Source: Candidatus Avimonas narfae | GTDB lineage: Bacteria > Bacillota > Clostridia > Oscillospirales > Acutalibacteraceae | DNA length: 64,000 nucleotides | Direction of reading: 5' to 3' | NCBI GenBank assembly: GCA_904395335.1 | Contig: CAJFNR010000053.1 | Location: 1 to 64,000 of the forward strand | In this document: positions 1 to 7,541 of the stretch, one piece after another | Layout of the letters: every line of letters starts with the position of its first letter | Numbering within the stretch: the first letter of the stretch is position 1 | Program-made: the position numbers and the translations under genes | Notes under the pieces: model-generated | Databases searched by the model: none | The model's input: the letters and a program-made list of their open reading frames with translations, nothing else | What the model was told of the DNA's origin: nothing

Positions 1-7
1 AATCTGC

Positions 8-87
8 CACGGCCTCTATGCCTGATAGTAAACGATGTAGAATGTCCCTGGGCCTGGAGCCGTCCCTCCCGGCCGGTTCCCTCTACC
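8..87 (-). repeat. Dispersed double-hairpin repeat, copy A (short form)
   Basis: Read on the minus strand, this matches the other copies in the window. It starts with GTAGAGGGAACCGG, then an inner GC-rich stem, then CCAGGCCCAGGGAC, an A/T-rich loop, and GAGGCC. In this copy the distal stem is partly spoiled (GCCGTGGC in place of GCCCTGGGC). Copy B at 46362 is the closest relative. The 67-residue open frame across it (18-221) has no credible start or family and is a by-product of the repeat. Positions 88-320 show no gene and no other structure that I can support. Confidence 0.7.
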
Positions 88-322
88 GTTGTGGTGTAAT
101 GACGATCGGGAGAAATGCGGCAATATTTCTCAGGAGCGCCGCTGATACATGTCAATTGAGAACCCTATCACGAGGCGCTCATGCTACGAAACCTCAGATG
201 CCAAATTTCCCCTACGCATAGGAAGCGTTCCCTCTCCCTAACCGAGCGTAACCCCCTATTTCATGCTCCGGTTCCCTGTATTTTGTATCAAAATATAGAA
301 ATCCAGAGCCTAACGTATTTCT

Positions 323-352
323 TTGGATTTTCTTCTCGATTTGTGGTATAAT
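323..352 (+). promoter_or_regulatory. Promoter of the cobalamin-uptake unit
   Basis: TTGGAT at 323-328 and a perfect TATAAT at 347-352 are separated by 18 bp. Transcription should start near 359, just before the riboswitch aptamer. The -10 box is convincing and the -35 is moderate. Confidence 0.6.
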
Positions 353-359
353 CGTGTAT

Positions 360-545
360 CCGTCCAAGGAAACAGGTGCAAATCCTGTGCGAGCCCGTCG
401 CCGTGAAGCGCTGAAAAAGGGTCCCTCCTACCCGGCAATCCGCCTTGCCGGGGAAACGTCATTGGAGCAATCTGAGAAGGCCGGAGGGACATGCGCCAAG
501 CCGAAATACTGGGACGGATAACATCCCCCATACAAAGCTGCGGGC
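360..545 (+). promoter_or_regulatory. Cobalamin (B12) riboswitch
   Basis: The conserved B12-box region is clear: GGAAACAGGTGCAAATCC followed by TGTGCGAGCCCGTCGCCGTGAA at 368-409, the usual core of cobalamin aptamers. A GC-rich peripheral hairpin follows at 430-455. The 3' part (about 500-525) carries AAGCCGAAATACTGG, a diverged form of the usual AAGCCAGGAGACCTGCC element. The aptamer ends about 40 nt before the Shine-Dalgarno of the next gene. I see no clear T-tract terminator between them, so control of translation initiation is more likely than attenuation, but that is inference. Confidence 0.85.
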
Positions 546-586
546 GCCGGCTGGGGGAAAAATCAAATAAGAGGAGAAAGAAAGCT

Positions 587-1066
587 ATGGCATGGACAAG
601 AATGAAACAAGCATTCTCGCTCACCCTCTGTCTGGCGCTGATGGCGGTAACAGCGCTGTTTGTCACCGGGTGTGACAGCAATCCCGATACCGGTGGAACC
701 GGCACCACTACCAGTGTCTCCGACACCGCGTCCCCCTCCACCACAGCCCCTTCTGCACAGGCCACCGCCGTGGGAGAGGGAAACACCGCATTTTTCTTCA
801 CCGTCACTGACAAGGACGGTACGGAAACGCGGTTTGAGGTGCACACGGATAAAACCACCGTGGGGGAAGCGCTGCAGGATCTCGGTCTGATCGCCGGGGA
901 AGAAAGCGAATTTGGGTTGTATGTCAAAACCGTCAACGGCATCACAGTGGATTACGAAAAGGATGGCGTTTACTGGGCTTTTTATGTCGACGGCCAGTAT
1001 GCCACATCCGGTGTTGACTCCACCAGCATCACCGAGAGCGCTACCTATTCCTTTAAGGTCGAATAA
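587..1066 (+). CDS. DUF4430 lipoprotein, probable cobalamin-binding protein
   Basis: This 159-residue protein starts at an ATG preceded by GAGGAGAAAG. Longer upstream starts would run into the riboswitch. Residues 1-27 are a lipoprotein signal peptide ending in a lipobox (VTGC), followed by a Ser/Thr-rich linker to about residue 60. Residues 63-159 form a DUF4430 domain (TVGEALQDLGL, then YWAFYVDGQ and the SITES...YSFKVE end). DUF4430 is related to the C-terminal beta domain of intrinsic factor and transcobalamin, which contacts cobalamin. The gene lies directly behind a cobalamin riboswitch and 4 bp before an ECF-type S component. I infer a membrane-anchored B12-capture protein on the outer face of the membrane. 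Binding itself is not shown by sequence. Confidence 0.85.
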   Translation: MAWTRMKQAFSLTLCLALMAVTALFVTGCDSNPDTGGTGTTTSVSDTASPSTTAPSAQATAVGEGNTAFFFTVTDKDGTETRFEVHTDKTTVGEALQDLGLIAGEESEFGLYVKTVNGITVDYEKDGVYWAFYVDGQYATSGVDSTSITESATYSFKVE

Positions 1067-1070
1067 ACCG

Positions 1071-1583
1071 GTGAAGCTCCAAATCAGGGAAATCGTAATA
1101 TTCGGCATGCTGGGCGCCCTGATGTACATATCCAAGGTGCTGCTGGAATTTTTGCCTAATGTCCATTTGATCGGCGTCTTCATTGTCGCCTCCACCGTTG
1201 TATACCGGCGAAAAGCTCTATACCCTCTGTATATTTTTGTGTTTCTCACCGGATTGTTGTCGGGCTTTTCCACCTGGTGGCTCCCCTACCTGTACATCTG
1301 GACGGTTCTGTGGGGCTTCGTCATGTTGCTCCCCCGGAACATTCCCGCAAAGATCCGCCCCCTTGTTTATATGCTCGTCTGCGCGGCCCACGGTTTTTTG
1401 TTCGGAACCCTGTACGCCCCCGCGCAGGCCCTGTTGTTCGGGTTGGATTTTAACGGTATGATCACCTGGATTATCGCTGGACTGCCTTGGGACGCCATTC
1501 ACGGCGTCAGTAACTTTTTGGTCGGGGTCCTGATTGCTCCGCTGATCTCGGTCATCCGGCTTGCCGAAAAAGGAACTCGCTAA
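1071..1583 (+). CDS. ECF transporter S component, predicted cobalamin-specific
   Basis: This 170-residue, very hydrophobic protein has about five to six membrane segments and the look of an ECF substrate-binding subunit (IREIVIFGMLGALMYISK near the N-terminus, GLPWDAIHGVSNFLVG near the C-terminus). I chose the GTG at 1071, four bases after the stop of the DUF4430 gene, because it gives the family's usual length; a longer frame opens inside the upstream gene. S components bind a vitamin and work with a shared EcfA/EcfA'/EcfT energising module, which is not in this window. The riboswitch and the DUF4430 partner point to cobalamin or a precursor. The specificity is inference; the fold assignment is firmer. 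Confidence 0.8.
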   Translation: MKLQIREIVIFGMLGALMYISKVLLEFLPNVHLIGVFIVASTVVYRRKALYPLYIFVFLTGLLSGFSTWWLPYLYIWTVLWGFVMLLPRNIPAKIRPLVYMLVCAAHGFLFGTLYAPAQALLFGLDFNGMITWIIAGLPWDAIHGVSNFLVGVLIAPLISVIRLAEKGTR

Positions 1584-1608
1584 CCCAAACGTTTCCCTTA
1601 AAAGAAAA

Positions 1609-1650
1609 ACACACCTCCCGGCAACAAAAGACCGGGAGGTGTGTTTTTTT
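1609..1650 (+). terminator. Rho-independent terminator after the B12 unit
   Basis: A 13-bp stem (ACACACCTCCCGG with its complement), a 10-nt loop and a run of seven T. An A-rich left flank could make it work on both strands. Confidence 0.85.
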
Positions 1651-1681
1651 ATATGCTGTTATTACCGGCGCCTAAAAAACC

Positions 1682-1715
1682 GAAAAAACCGGGCATTGGA
1701 TCGCCAATGCCCGGT
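1682..1715 (-). terminator. Terminator of the rpmH-khpB cluster
   Basis: On the minus strand, ACCGGGCATTGG pairs perfectly with CCAATGCCCGGT around a 4-nt loop, followed by TTTTTTCGGTTTTTT. It sits 8 bp after the khpB stop. Confidence 0.9.
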
Positions 1716-1722
1716 AGGAGTT

Positions 1723-2622
1723 TTACAGATCAATGCGCCCGTACAGGGTTGCGGAAGATTCCGTCTCCGATTCGGTTCGGGAAGGAGGCGTCGCGCCGTC
1801 AGCGGTAGGCAGCGGATTGCTGCGGGGAATAAACTGGCGGATCTGCCGCGCCGGACGTTCCGGAGAAACACCAGTGCGGGCGGCATTGTCCCGTTTTTCC
1901 TCCCGATTCCGCCCCTCACGGCGGCCGCCGCGGCCGCGGCCGCGGGAGCCCCCGGAACGCTCCTTGTTTTCCGCCGGGCGGTTTTTCACCGGATTATCAT
2001 CGGATGGGCCGATCATCACATGACGGTTCGGCTCACTCCCCACGCTCCAGGAGGTGGCGCCTTCCACCTCCTGCACAGCGGTGTGGATAATGCGGCGCTC
2101 ATACGGGTTCATCGGCTCCAGCGAAGTACGGCGGCCCGTGCGCGAAGCCTGCCCGGCAACCTTTTTCGCCAGGGCAATCAAAGTCTGCTCTCGCTTCTCC
2201 CGGTAGTTGCCGATATCCAGGGTGATGCGGTAATAGCTGTTGTCCACCCGATTGGAAACCAGTCCCGCCAGATACTGAAGAGCATCCAGCGTCTCGCCGC
2301 GGCGGCCGATGATAAAGCCCATGTCGTCGCCAGACAGCATCAGTACGCCGCCTTCCTCCTCCTCCCGGATATCCACGGCGGGATTCTTCACCCCCATACC
2401 CTGCAAAACATCCAGGAGATACTCCGCCGCCTTGGCAGCCGGAGTAATCGTATACACGCCCCTGACAATGGCATTGGCCCCGCCGAACAAGCCCAGTGTC
2501 TTTTTCTGCGGCTGCTGCAGCACATCAAAACAAATCTTCTCCCCCGGGACACCCAGCTCCCGGATGATGGCCTCCTTGGCTTCCTCCAAAGTGGCCGCTT
2601 CCTTGGTGACTTCCTTTTGCAA
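1723..2622 (-). CDS. khpB: RNA-binding protein KhpB (Jag)
   Basis: This 299-residue cytoplasmic RNA-binding protein is usually encoded behind yidC. Residues 1-52 are the Jag-N domain with the LGLFGG motif. Residues about 95-155 are a KH domain with the IGRRG loop at 105-109. Residues about 160-210 are an R3H domain (NPYERRIIHTAV at 172-183). The last ~90 residues are a low-complexity Arg/Gly/Pro tail, longer than usual and disordered in appearance. In other Firmicutes KhpB pairs with KhpA and influences cell elongation and division through RNA binding. Here it follows yidC by 81 bp on the same strand and ends the cluster at a strong terminator. mnmE and mnmG, often next in this cluster, are absent. 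Confidence 0.93.
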   Translation of the reverse strand: MQKEVTKEAATLEEAKEAIIRELGVPGEKICFDVLQQPQKKTLGLFGGANAIVRGVYTITPAAKAAEYLLDVLQGMGVKNPAVDIREEEEGGVLMLSGDDMGFIIGRRGETLDALQYLAGLVSNRVDNSYYRITLDIGNYREKREQTLIALAKKVAGQASRTGRRTSLEPMNPYERRIIHTAVQEVEGATSWSVGSEPNRHVMIGPSDDNPVKNRPAENKERSGGSRGRGRGGRREGRNREEKRDNAARTGVSPERPARQIRQFIPRSNPLPTADGATPPSRTESETESSATLYGRIDL

Positions 2623-2703
2623 TCTGTTCAGTCCTTTCCCCAGGGCCTTCCCCGGCCGCCCGGCAAAAGCCCGTTCCGGAATGCGTTCCGGTTTGGTATT
2701 TCG

Positions 2704-3999
2704 TTACGCCTGGGGCTGGTCGCCGGTATTCTCCTCATTGGCCGGACCTTCTGTCCCCTGGGCGCTGTCTGGTGTTGTTTCCGAAGGAGCCGGAGTTTCC
2801 GCCGCCGGTTGGACTGCGGTATCCGTTTCCTCCTGCGCCTGAGCACGGCGCTTTTTCTTATTGGGATTCCGGGAAGCGGGAACCGGCTTTTTCTCAGAAG
2901 CCTGCCGGCGTGCCTCCTCCGCAGCCTCCGCCTCTTCCTTGGCCAGGCGGCGCGCTTCTTCCTGCTCGCGGGCACGGGATTCCGCCAGCCGCTTTTTATC
3001 CTCCGCCTTCTTGCGGCGGCGCTCCTCGTATTCCGCTTCCGCCTGAGCACGGATCTTCACAGGATTGTAGATGGTGTTGAGCACAATCGTCTGGACAATG
3101 GCGATCAGGTTGGAGCAGATCCAGTAAATACCGACTCCTCCAGGCACCGTAAAGGTGACAATCAAAGAAAACAGCGGCATAGCAAACACCATGGTAAAGG
3201 TAGAGCAACCTTGTCCCGGCTGCTTTTCCCCATTGCCCGTAGCCAGCTTGGTGTAGCGCAGGGATATGAGGCTGGAGCCCAGCGCCGTAAGCCAGGAAAA
3301 CAGCGGAATCACCCACAGCCAGTTGATATCGCCGAAGCCGTTCCACGGATTTTCCAGCAGGGTCCGATTTCCGAACTGGAAATCCTGCTTCATGCTCAGC
3401 ATCTGCTCATAATATTCGTCCGCCGACCGGTTTTCCCGGGTGGCGTCGTCCAGTTCGGCAATGGCGGCCTTGATGTCCGCCTCGTTATTTTCCAGCACCA
3501 TCAGCGTGCGCAGTTCCCTATAATATCCGGTCATATTCTGGGGCGTCACCTTGTTGGGATCCTGAATGAGGTTGCCGTCGTCATCTGTCTGCATGGTGAC
3601 GGCCTCCGCAGCGGCATTGACCACCGCAGAGGGGATCCGGCTCAGGTGGGTTAACGGCGAATAGATAACCGAAATGATACCAAACAGCAGAATGAACTGG
3701 ATAGCCATAGGAAGACAACCGGCCGTCATCTTGACGCCCTCTTTTTCGTACAGCTCCATCTGCTTCTGCTGCAGTTTCTGTGGATCCTTCTGGTATTTTT
3801 TCTGCAGCCGCTCCAGGCGCGGCGCGAGACGTGCGCGCTCAGCCTGCGATTTCTGCGATTTCAGCGACAGCGGGAACATGAGCAAGCGCACCAGCAGCGT
3901 GAAAATAAATATCGCCACAAAATAGTTGGTGACAAAGCGGTAGATAAACCACAGCACATAACCCAGCGGCACGGCGATAATATTGAAGATATCCATCAT
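2704..3999 (-). CDS. yidC: Membrane protein insertase YidC/OxaA
   Basis: This 431-residue protein inserts and folds membrane proteins, alone or with SecYEG. It has five predicted membrane segments at roughly residues 8-22, 26-46, 94-115, 225-245 and 270-305. The conserved groove arginine is R38 in LLVRLLMFPL. A cytoplasmic hairpin of charged residues lies at 47-90 and the conserved GCLPM at 95-99. No signal peptide with a lipobox is seen. Residues ~335-431 are a long charged, Ala/Glu/Lys/Arg-rich tail that probably helps ribosome binding. The loop between segments 2 and 3 of the extracellular part (about 125-200) is longer than in Bacillus. The start is an ATG behind CGGAGGG. It lies between yidD and khpB on one strand. 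Confidence 0.95.
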   Translation of the reverse strand: MMDIFNIIAVPLGYVLWFIYRFVTNYFVAIFIFTLLVRLLMFPLSLKSQKSQAERARLAPRLERLQKKYQKDPQKLQQKQMELYEKEGVKMTAGCLPMAIQFILLFGIISVIYSPLTHLSRIPSAVVNAAAEAVTMQTDDDGNLIQDPNKVTPQNMTGYYRELRTLMVLENNEADIKAAIAELDDATRENRSADEYYEQMLSMKQDFQFGNRTLLENPWNGFGDINWLWVIPLFSWLTALGSSLISLRYTKLATGNGEKQPGQGCSTFTMVFAMPLFSLIVTFTVPGGVGIYWICSNLIAIVQTIVLNTIYNPVKIRAQAEAEYEERRRKKAEDKKRLAESRAREQEEARRLAKEEAEAAEEARRQASEKKPVPASRNPNKKKRRAQAQEETDTAVQPAAETPAPSETTPDSAQGTEGPANEENTGDQPQA

Positions 4000-4059
4000 A
4001 AGGCAAGCCCTCCGTTTAACTTGTCCGCCGGGTGTTCGGCGATTTTTTCCCGCCGGGCG

Positions 4060-4305
4060 TCAGCGTTTGCGTCCCCGGAGAGATTTCGGCTTTTTTTCCG
4101 GCACCGGATCGTAGCCGGAGCCGCCGAAGGGATTGCAGCGCAACACCCTTCGAATGGCTAGATAGGAGCCCTTCCAAAAACCGAAACGCTCCAATGCCTG
4201 GATCGCATAGGAGGAACAGGTGGGGGTAAAGCGGCAGGAAGGGGGAGTACGCGGCGATATGGCCGCCTGATAAAACCGGATGAGCGCAATCAGCAGCCGC
4301 TTCAT
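4060..4305 (-). CDS. yidD: Membrane protein insertion efficiency factor YidD
   Basis: This 81-residue protein carries the family signature: an amphipathic N-terminus ([14 protein letters not shown]), then [20 protein letters not shown] with three cysteines, and [20 protein letters not shown]. It helps YidC-dependent insertion at the membrane inner face. Its start overlaps the rnpA stop by 4 bp, so the two are translationally linked. Length and neighbours are typical. Confidence 0.95.
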   Translation of the reverse strand: MKRLLIALIRFYQAAISPRTPPSCRFTPTCSSYAIQALERFGFWKGSYLAIRRVLRCNPFGGSGYDPVPEKKPKSLRGRKR

Positions 4306-4694
4306 GTGTCTTTCCCCGCTTCCGAAATCCGGGAACCGCCCTTTAGCGCTTTTGGATCGGACAGCGGCACGCCCGCCGCCTTCAGATGAGCGGCCATGAT
4401 GCGGCGTACTTCACCGCTTTTCAGCCCGGCGGTACGTCCGCGGGCCACAAAAACAAAATCCCACCCTCCCTGAATAGAGGGTAACAAACCGCGGTAAGCC
4501 TCCCGGATCACCCGGCGGCACCGGCTACGACGCACCGCATTGCCCACCTTTTTCCCTGTGGTGATGCCCGCCCGGGGCGTCCCCAGACGATTGCGGCGGA
4601 CATACGTGACCAATCCGGGATGCACCTGGGATTTTCCACGGTAATAGAGCGTACGGAAATCCTTGTTGCAATTCAGCACAGCAAATTTTGCCAC
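4302..4694 (-). CDS. rnpA: Ribonuclease P protein component
   Basis: This 130-residue basic protein binds RNase P RNA and supports 5' maturation of tRNAs. It shows the typical [22 protein letters not shown] helix with its RNR-like basic face, and a C-terminal FVFVARGRT strand. I use the GTG at 4694, which follows GGGAGGGTGCTCT and gives the family start [13 protein letters not shown]. The longer ATG version would begin inside the terminator hairpin upstream. It is downstream of rpmH and overlaps yidD. Confidence 0.93.
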   Translation of the reverse strand: MAKFAVLNCNKDFRTLYYRGKSQVHPGLVTYVRRNRLGTPRAGITTGKKVGNAVRRSRCRRVIREAYRGLLPSIQGGWDFVFVARGRTAGLKSGEVRRIMAAHLKAAGVPLSDPKALKGGSRISEAGKDT

Positions 4695-4710
4695 AGAGCA
4701 CCCTCCCCGG

Positions 4711-4738
4711 CTACAAAAAAAAGCCACACAACGGTGGC
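4711..4738 (-). terminator. Terminator-like hairpin between rpmH and rnpA
   Basis: On the minus strand, GCCAC and GTGGC form a short stem with a 6-nt loop, followed at once by eight T. It would end or attenuate transcription after rpmH, leaving fewer transcripts for rnpA-khpB. The stem is short, so read-through is likely. Confidence 0.7.
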
Positions 4739-4846
4739 CTTTCGGTGACGTGTCTGAAGAAGGTGGGCGGCGGCCTCCGACAAAAACGGAGGCGCAGCCG
4801 TTCCGGCTGGCCTTTCAGAAATCAGCAGGGTTCTTCAGGACGCCGA

Positions 4847-4981
4847 TTAATAAGTCAGGTGCTTTCTGCCCTTGGCTCTTCTACGGGCCAGCACTTTCCG
4901 ACCGTTGGCCGTAGCCATTCTCTTGCGAAAGCCATGTTCCATTTTACGGTGCCGCTTTTTGGGCTGATACGTACGAAGCAT
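4847..4981 (-). CDS. rpmH: 50S ribosomal protein L34
   Basis: This 44-residue protein begins [18 protein letters not shown] and ends [18 protein letters not shown], a full-length match to L34. It starts with ATG behind AAAGGAGGATGTCAC. It is the first gene of the rpmH-rnpA-yidD-yidC-khpB cluster and has its own strong promoter. In most bacteria dnaA is divergently encoded right beside rpmH; here it is not. Confidence 0.97.
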   Translation of the reverse strand: MLRTYQPKKRHRKMEHGFRKRMATANGRKVLARRRAKGRKHLTY

Positions 4982-5012
4982 GTGACATCCTCCTTTCGCC
5001 TTGCGAGGATTC

Positions 5013-5042
5013 ATTATATACTAACTCAAAGGGAAAAGTCAA
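5013..5042 (-). promoter_or_regulatory. rpmH promoter
   Basis: On the minus strand, TTGACT (5042-5037) and TATAAT (5018-5013) are 18 bp apart, 32 bp upstream of the rpmH start. The region from here to 5242 contains no further gene or clear structure. Confidence 0.75.
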
Positions 5043-5242
5043 GCGCTATTTTCCGTATTCTTCCCCCACTGCCGGCCTGCGGCCCCCTTCCCTGCCAAAA
5101 TCCTTCCGGGATTTTCCTCAAAAGGATCTTTCCGGTCTGTTCCAGCCCCTTACGGACAAGGGCCTGCTCTATGCTCAAACCAACGGTACAGGTAACGGAA
5201 ATCCGTGCCCAAATTTTGCCGCGGGTCCAGCCTTTGCCGCTT

Positions 5243-5827
5243 TTAGTCTCTTTCCTTATTCAGCTTATCTGCTTCCATTTGAATATGCCGTGTCAGCATC
5301 TCCAGGGCCTGAACGGAAGGCCGAGACCCATTGAGGATAAAATCGGCCTTCCACCGGGAGGGTTCCACAAATTCGTCATGGCGGTAACGTACCAGATCCA
5401 GATAAACGGCGGCGATCTCGTCAAATTCCAGGCCCCACTGCCGGTTCCGCTTCAATCGCCGGACGATCCGTTCGTCCGCCCGGCAGTCGATGAACAGCTT
5501 CAGATCCAGCAGCTCAAACAGCGGCGGATGCCATAGGGTAAACAGGCCCTCCGCAAGAACCACATCGGTGTTCCCGTCAGCCGCTGTATTCTTCAGATCG
5601 GCTGTCATTTTCTCCAGATCAAAGGCATCCGGATGGTTGTCATCTTTATAAACAATGCCAGTGATTGGCGCCGCTGTGCGGGGCCTTTCCTCACTGTCTC
5701 TGTAATACGCGTCCATGGACAAGACACTAACCGTCAGCCCTGCCAGCCCCTGCTTCAGCTGTTCACTGAATGTGGATTTCCCACTGGCGCTTCCACCCGC
5801 AATCCCAACCACATACGCTATCTTCAC
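5243..5827 (-). CDS. Uridine kinase-like P-loop kinase
   Basis: This 194-residue protein is of the phosphoribulokinase/uridine kinase family, which phosphorylates uridine or related small substrates with ATP. The Walker A motif GGSASGKST lies at residues 11-19, SMDAYYRD is the typical substrate-site segment, and ADERIVRRLKRN carries the lid-type basic residues. The GTG at 5827 behind GGAGGG matches the family start; an ATG 24 bp upstream (5851) also has an AAAGGCGG site and cannot be excluded. It stands alone, upstream of rpmH on the same strand. The exact substrate is not certain. Confidence 0.8.
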   Translation of the reverse strand: MKIAYVVGIAGGSASGKSTFSEQLKQGLAGLTVSVLSMDAYYRDSEERPRTAAPITGIVYKDDNHPDAFDLEKMTADLKNTAADGNTDVVLAEGLFTLWHPPLFELLDLKLFIDCRADERIVRRLKRNRQWGLEFDEIAAVYLDLVRYRHDEFVEPSRWKADFILNGSRPSVQALEMLTRHIQMEADKLNKERD

Positions 5828-5891
5828 CGTGATCCCTCCGTTTCCGTCCATCTCAGCCGCCTTTACGTTTCTTCGTCCGCCGGAAAGGCAA

Positions 5892-6172
5892 TTATTCCGT
5901 CAGATCCTTGTTTCCGTCAGCGGGATTTCTGCCCGGCAACCGTTTGACAGGATAGCTGTAGATTGCGCTGACGGCAAAGCAGATGACGCCGCCGCCAATC
6001 AGAGTCAAAATTCGTAAAACGGTTTCCAGTCAGGCAACATCCCGAGTGGCCAGCTTCAAAACGCACACCATCGTCAGTATCAACCCATACAGGCGAAGGC
6101 TTCCGGAACGGCGGATAAACCCGGTTGCGACGCAGGTCAGCGAAATGAGCATGCACACCATAACCATAGCCG
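5892..6172 (-). pseudogene. C-terminal fragment of a DUF2339-like membrane protein
   Basis: Only the last ~90 codons of a membrane protein remain: two hydrophobic stretches (SLRLYGLILTMVCVLKL and VLRILTLIGGGVICFAVSAI) separated by an in-frame TGA at 6030-6032 where related proteins usually continue. The second half stays in the same frame to a stop at 5892, so one point change broke it. The pattern of a short loop, LKL and then a final glycine-rich segment resembles the end of DUF2339 membrane proteins; I hold that family name loosely. Its 5' end is fused without a start codon to the decayed ATPase gene upstream, which suggests a deletion joining two unrelated genes. Confidence 0.6.
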
Positions 6173-6660
6173 GCTGAAGATGGGAATTGTCTATTTTTAA
6201 ATAATTATCAAAAGGGATTTCCCCTTCAAAACTTTCACAGCGATGATTGGCGTCATCATTCAATAATCTTTGTCTGGATGCAGCCAAATCACGTTCGGAT
6301 GCTTTGTTTTTTAACCGATTTTCGGTAACATTGCGTTCCAATTGAATCGTTTGTGAAGCGATGAGCTCAACATAATAATATTCTGTATTCTTGTTTTTCT
6401 GTTTGAAAATATCCTTGACATGTTCAATGTAATCCAAATCGGATTGCATATTAAATGTCCACATATTGGTAAAAATAAGCCCAACGTTGGGCGGCGGCAA
6501 ATTCTTCAAAAACGACTTCTCTCAAACGATTTATGACCTTGGAATGAAAATATCTAAATATCTCGATAACTGGTTCATGGTTATGGAACAGTCTCAAATC
6601 CGTAATTTTCATCAGTTCTTGACCTACTGTCATTTACCTATTGAATACAATACCTCCATA
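6173..6660 (-). pseudogene. Decayed AAA-type P-loop kinase/ATPase gene
   Basis: Two frames together spell a known small ATPase family (GKMTVGQELMKITDLRLFHNH ... FRYFHSK ... FEEFA, then VGLIFTNMWTFNMQSD ... YYVELIAS ... LKNKASERDLAASRQRL ... YLKIDNSHL). The frame changes in a GCC-rich stretch near 6500. The P-loop at the 5' end (about 6635-6660) is also damaged: only a remnant before MTVGQE is left, and a stop precedes the first ATG. Base composition is much more AT-rich than the ribosomal and rpmH regions. The gene cannot make a working enzyme. Confidence 0.75.
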
Positions 6661-6689
6661 AAGGAACGTTCCTTTGCAGACATCCTTCC

Positions 6690-7313
6690 TTAATTATTTT
6701 TTTCTATGCTTCTATTCTTGTTAAGTTTCTGAAAATAAAACCAATTGCCGTTTGCTCTTTCACATGGAATATTAGAAAAATAATGGGCAACCGCGTTAAA
6801 ATCATTGATATGACAGCTCTCATAAGCGTTATATGGTATACGCTTCTCAATTAATGTAAAGCCGCTTTTCTGAGCGGTTCTAAACGAAGCGGGATTATCA
6901 ACGCGCACACCAGCAGAAATATAATCCAATGATAAATATTCAAGGAAATAATCGGACGCCGCAGCTCCTGCTTCCGACGCATAACCCTTTCCGGTATAGC
7001 GGCTTAAAAAATACCATCCTATATGCCATTCCTTTGGAGGTTCTTTTTTGGAATTTAACGTGATTACACCGACGACTTCGCCGGTATCCTTTAGACAAAC
7101 GGCAAGCAGAAATCCATGTTCAGGATTTTTAACCCCTATTTTTGCATTGCTTTGAAAATAGGAAATAGCTGTCTTAATAAAATCCAGAGTCGAGTTTTCA
7201 AAAAAAGCAGGATGATATTTTTTTACCTGTTTGTCGTTGGATATTTCAAGTAACACTTCTGCTTCCTCTTCCAGAAGTTCACGGAGGACAAGCCTCTTTG
7301 TTTCAATATACAT
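6690..7313 (-). CDS. GNAT family N-acetyltransferase (RimJ/RimL-like)
   Basis: This 207-residue protein transfers acetyl groups from acetyl-CoA to an unknown acceptor. It begins MYIETKRLVLRELLEEEAEVLL, the usual RimJ/RimL opening, with the acetyl-CoA-binding core at HIGWYFLSRYTGKGYASEA (about residues 98-116) and the VRVDNPASFRTAQKSGF segment near 138-155. I chose the ATG at 7313 because GGAAGGAAAAGAT precedes it; an upstream in-frame ATG lacks a site. The gene is AT-rich like the pseudogenes next to it, so the patch may have been acquired. Confidence 0.85.
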   Translation of the reverse strand: MYIETKRLVLRELLEEEAEVLLEISNDKQVKKYHPAFFENSTLDFIKTAISYFQSNAKIGVKNPEHGFLLAVCLKDTGEVVGVITLNSKKEPPKEWHIGWYFLSRYTGKGYASEAGAAASDYFLEYLSLDYISAGVRVDNPASFRTAQKSGFTLIEKRIPYNAYESCHINDFNAVAHYFSNIPCERANGNWFYFQKLNKNRSIEKNN

Positions 7314-7361
7314 ATCTTTTCCTTCCACATAGTATACAGATACCATTCACAATTTTATTAT

Positions 7362-7408
7362 AACAAAAAACCTGCCGTCAAAGCAATTCCAGCTTTTTCG
7401 ACAGGTTT
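7362..7408 (-). terminator. Terminator downstream of tRNA-Arg(CCT)
   Basis: On the minus strand, AAACCTG pairs with CAGGTTT around a long loop with a small extra GTC/GAC pairing, and is followed by TTTTTT. The position, 12 bp after the tRNA end, supports it. Confidence 0.6.
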
Positions 7409-7419
7409 CTTCCATATGG

Positions 7420-7493
7420 CGCGCCTGAAGGGATTTGAACCCCCGACTTCTTCCTTAGGAGGGAAGCACTCTATCCAGCTGAGTTACAGGCGC
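7420..7493 (-). tRNA. tRNA-Arg (anticodon CCT)
   Basis: The acceptor stem GCGCCTG/CAGGCGC, the D-arm AACTCAGCTGGATAGAG, the anticodon stem CTTCC/GGAAG with loop CTCCTAA, and the T-arm GGGGGTTCAAATCCC all fold. The discriminator is G and CCA is not encoded. The anticodon CCT reads AGG. Confidence 0.95.
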
Positions 7494-7541
7494 AGGAAAC
7501 CGGAGGTATTTTACACCACCGGCGTATCAATTGTCAAATGT

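Noticed and set aside
18..221. 67-residue open frame at the left end
   Set aside because: It lies across repeat copy A, lacks a ribosome site, and similar frames occur in the other copies of the repeat.
1561..3654. 697-residue plus-strand open frame
   Set aside because: It is antisense to khpB and yidC, which are unambiguous; its Arg/Leu/Pro-rich composition is typical of a shadow in GC-rich DNA.
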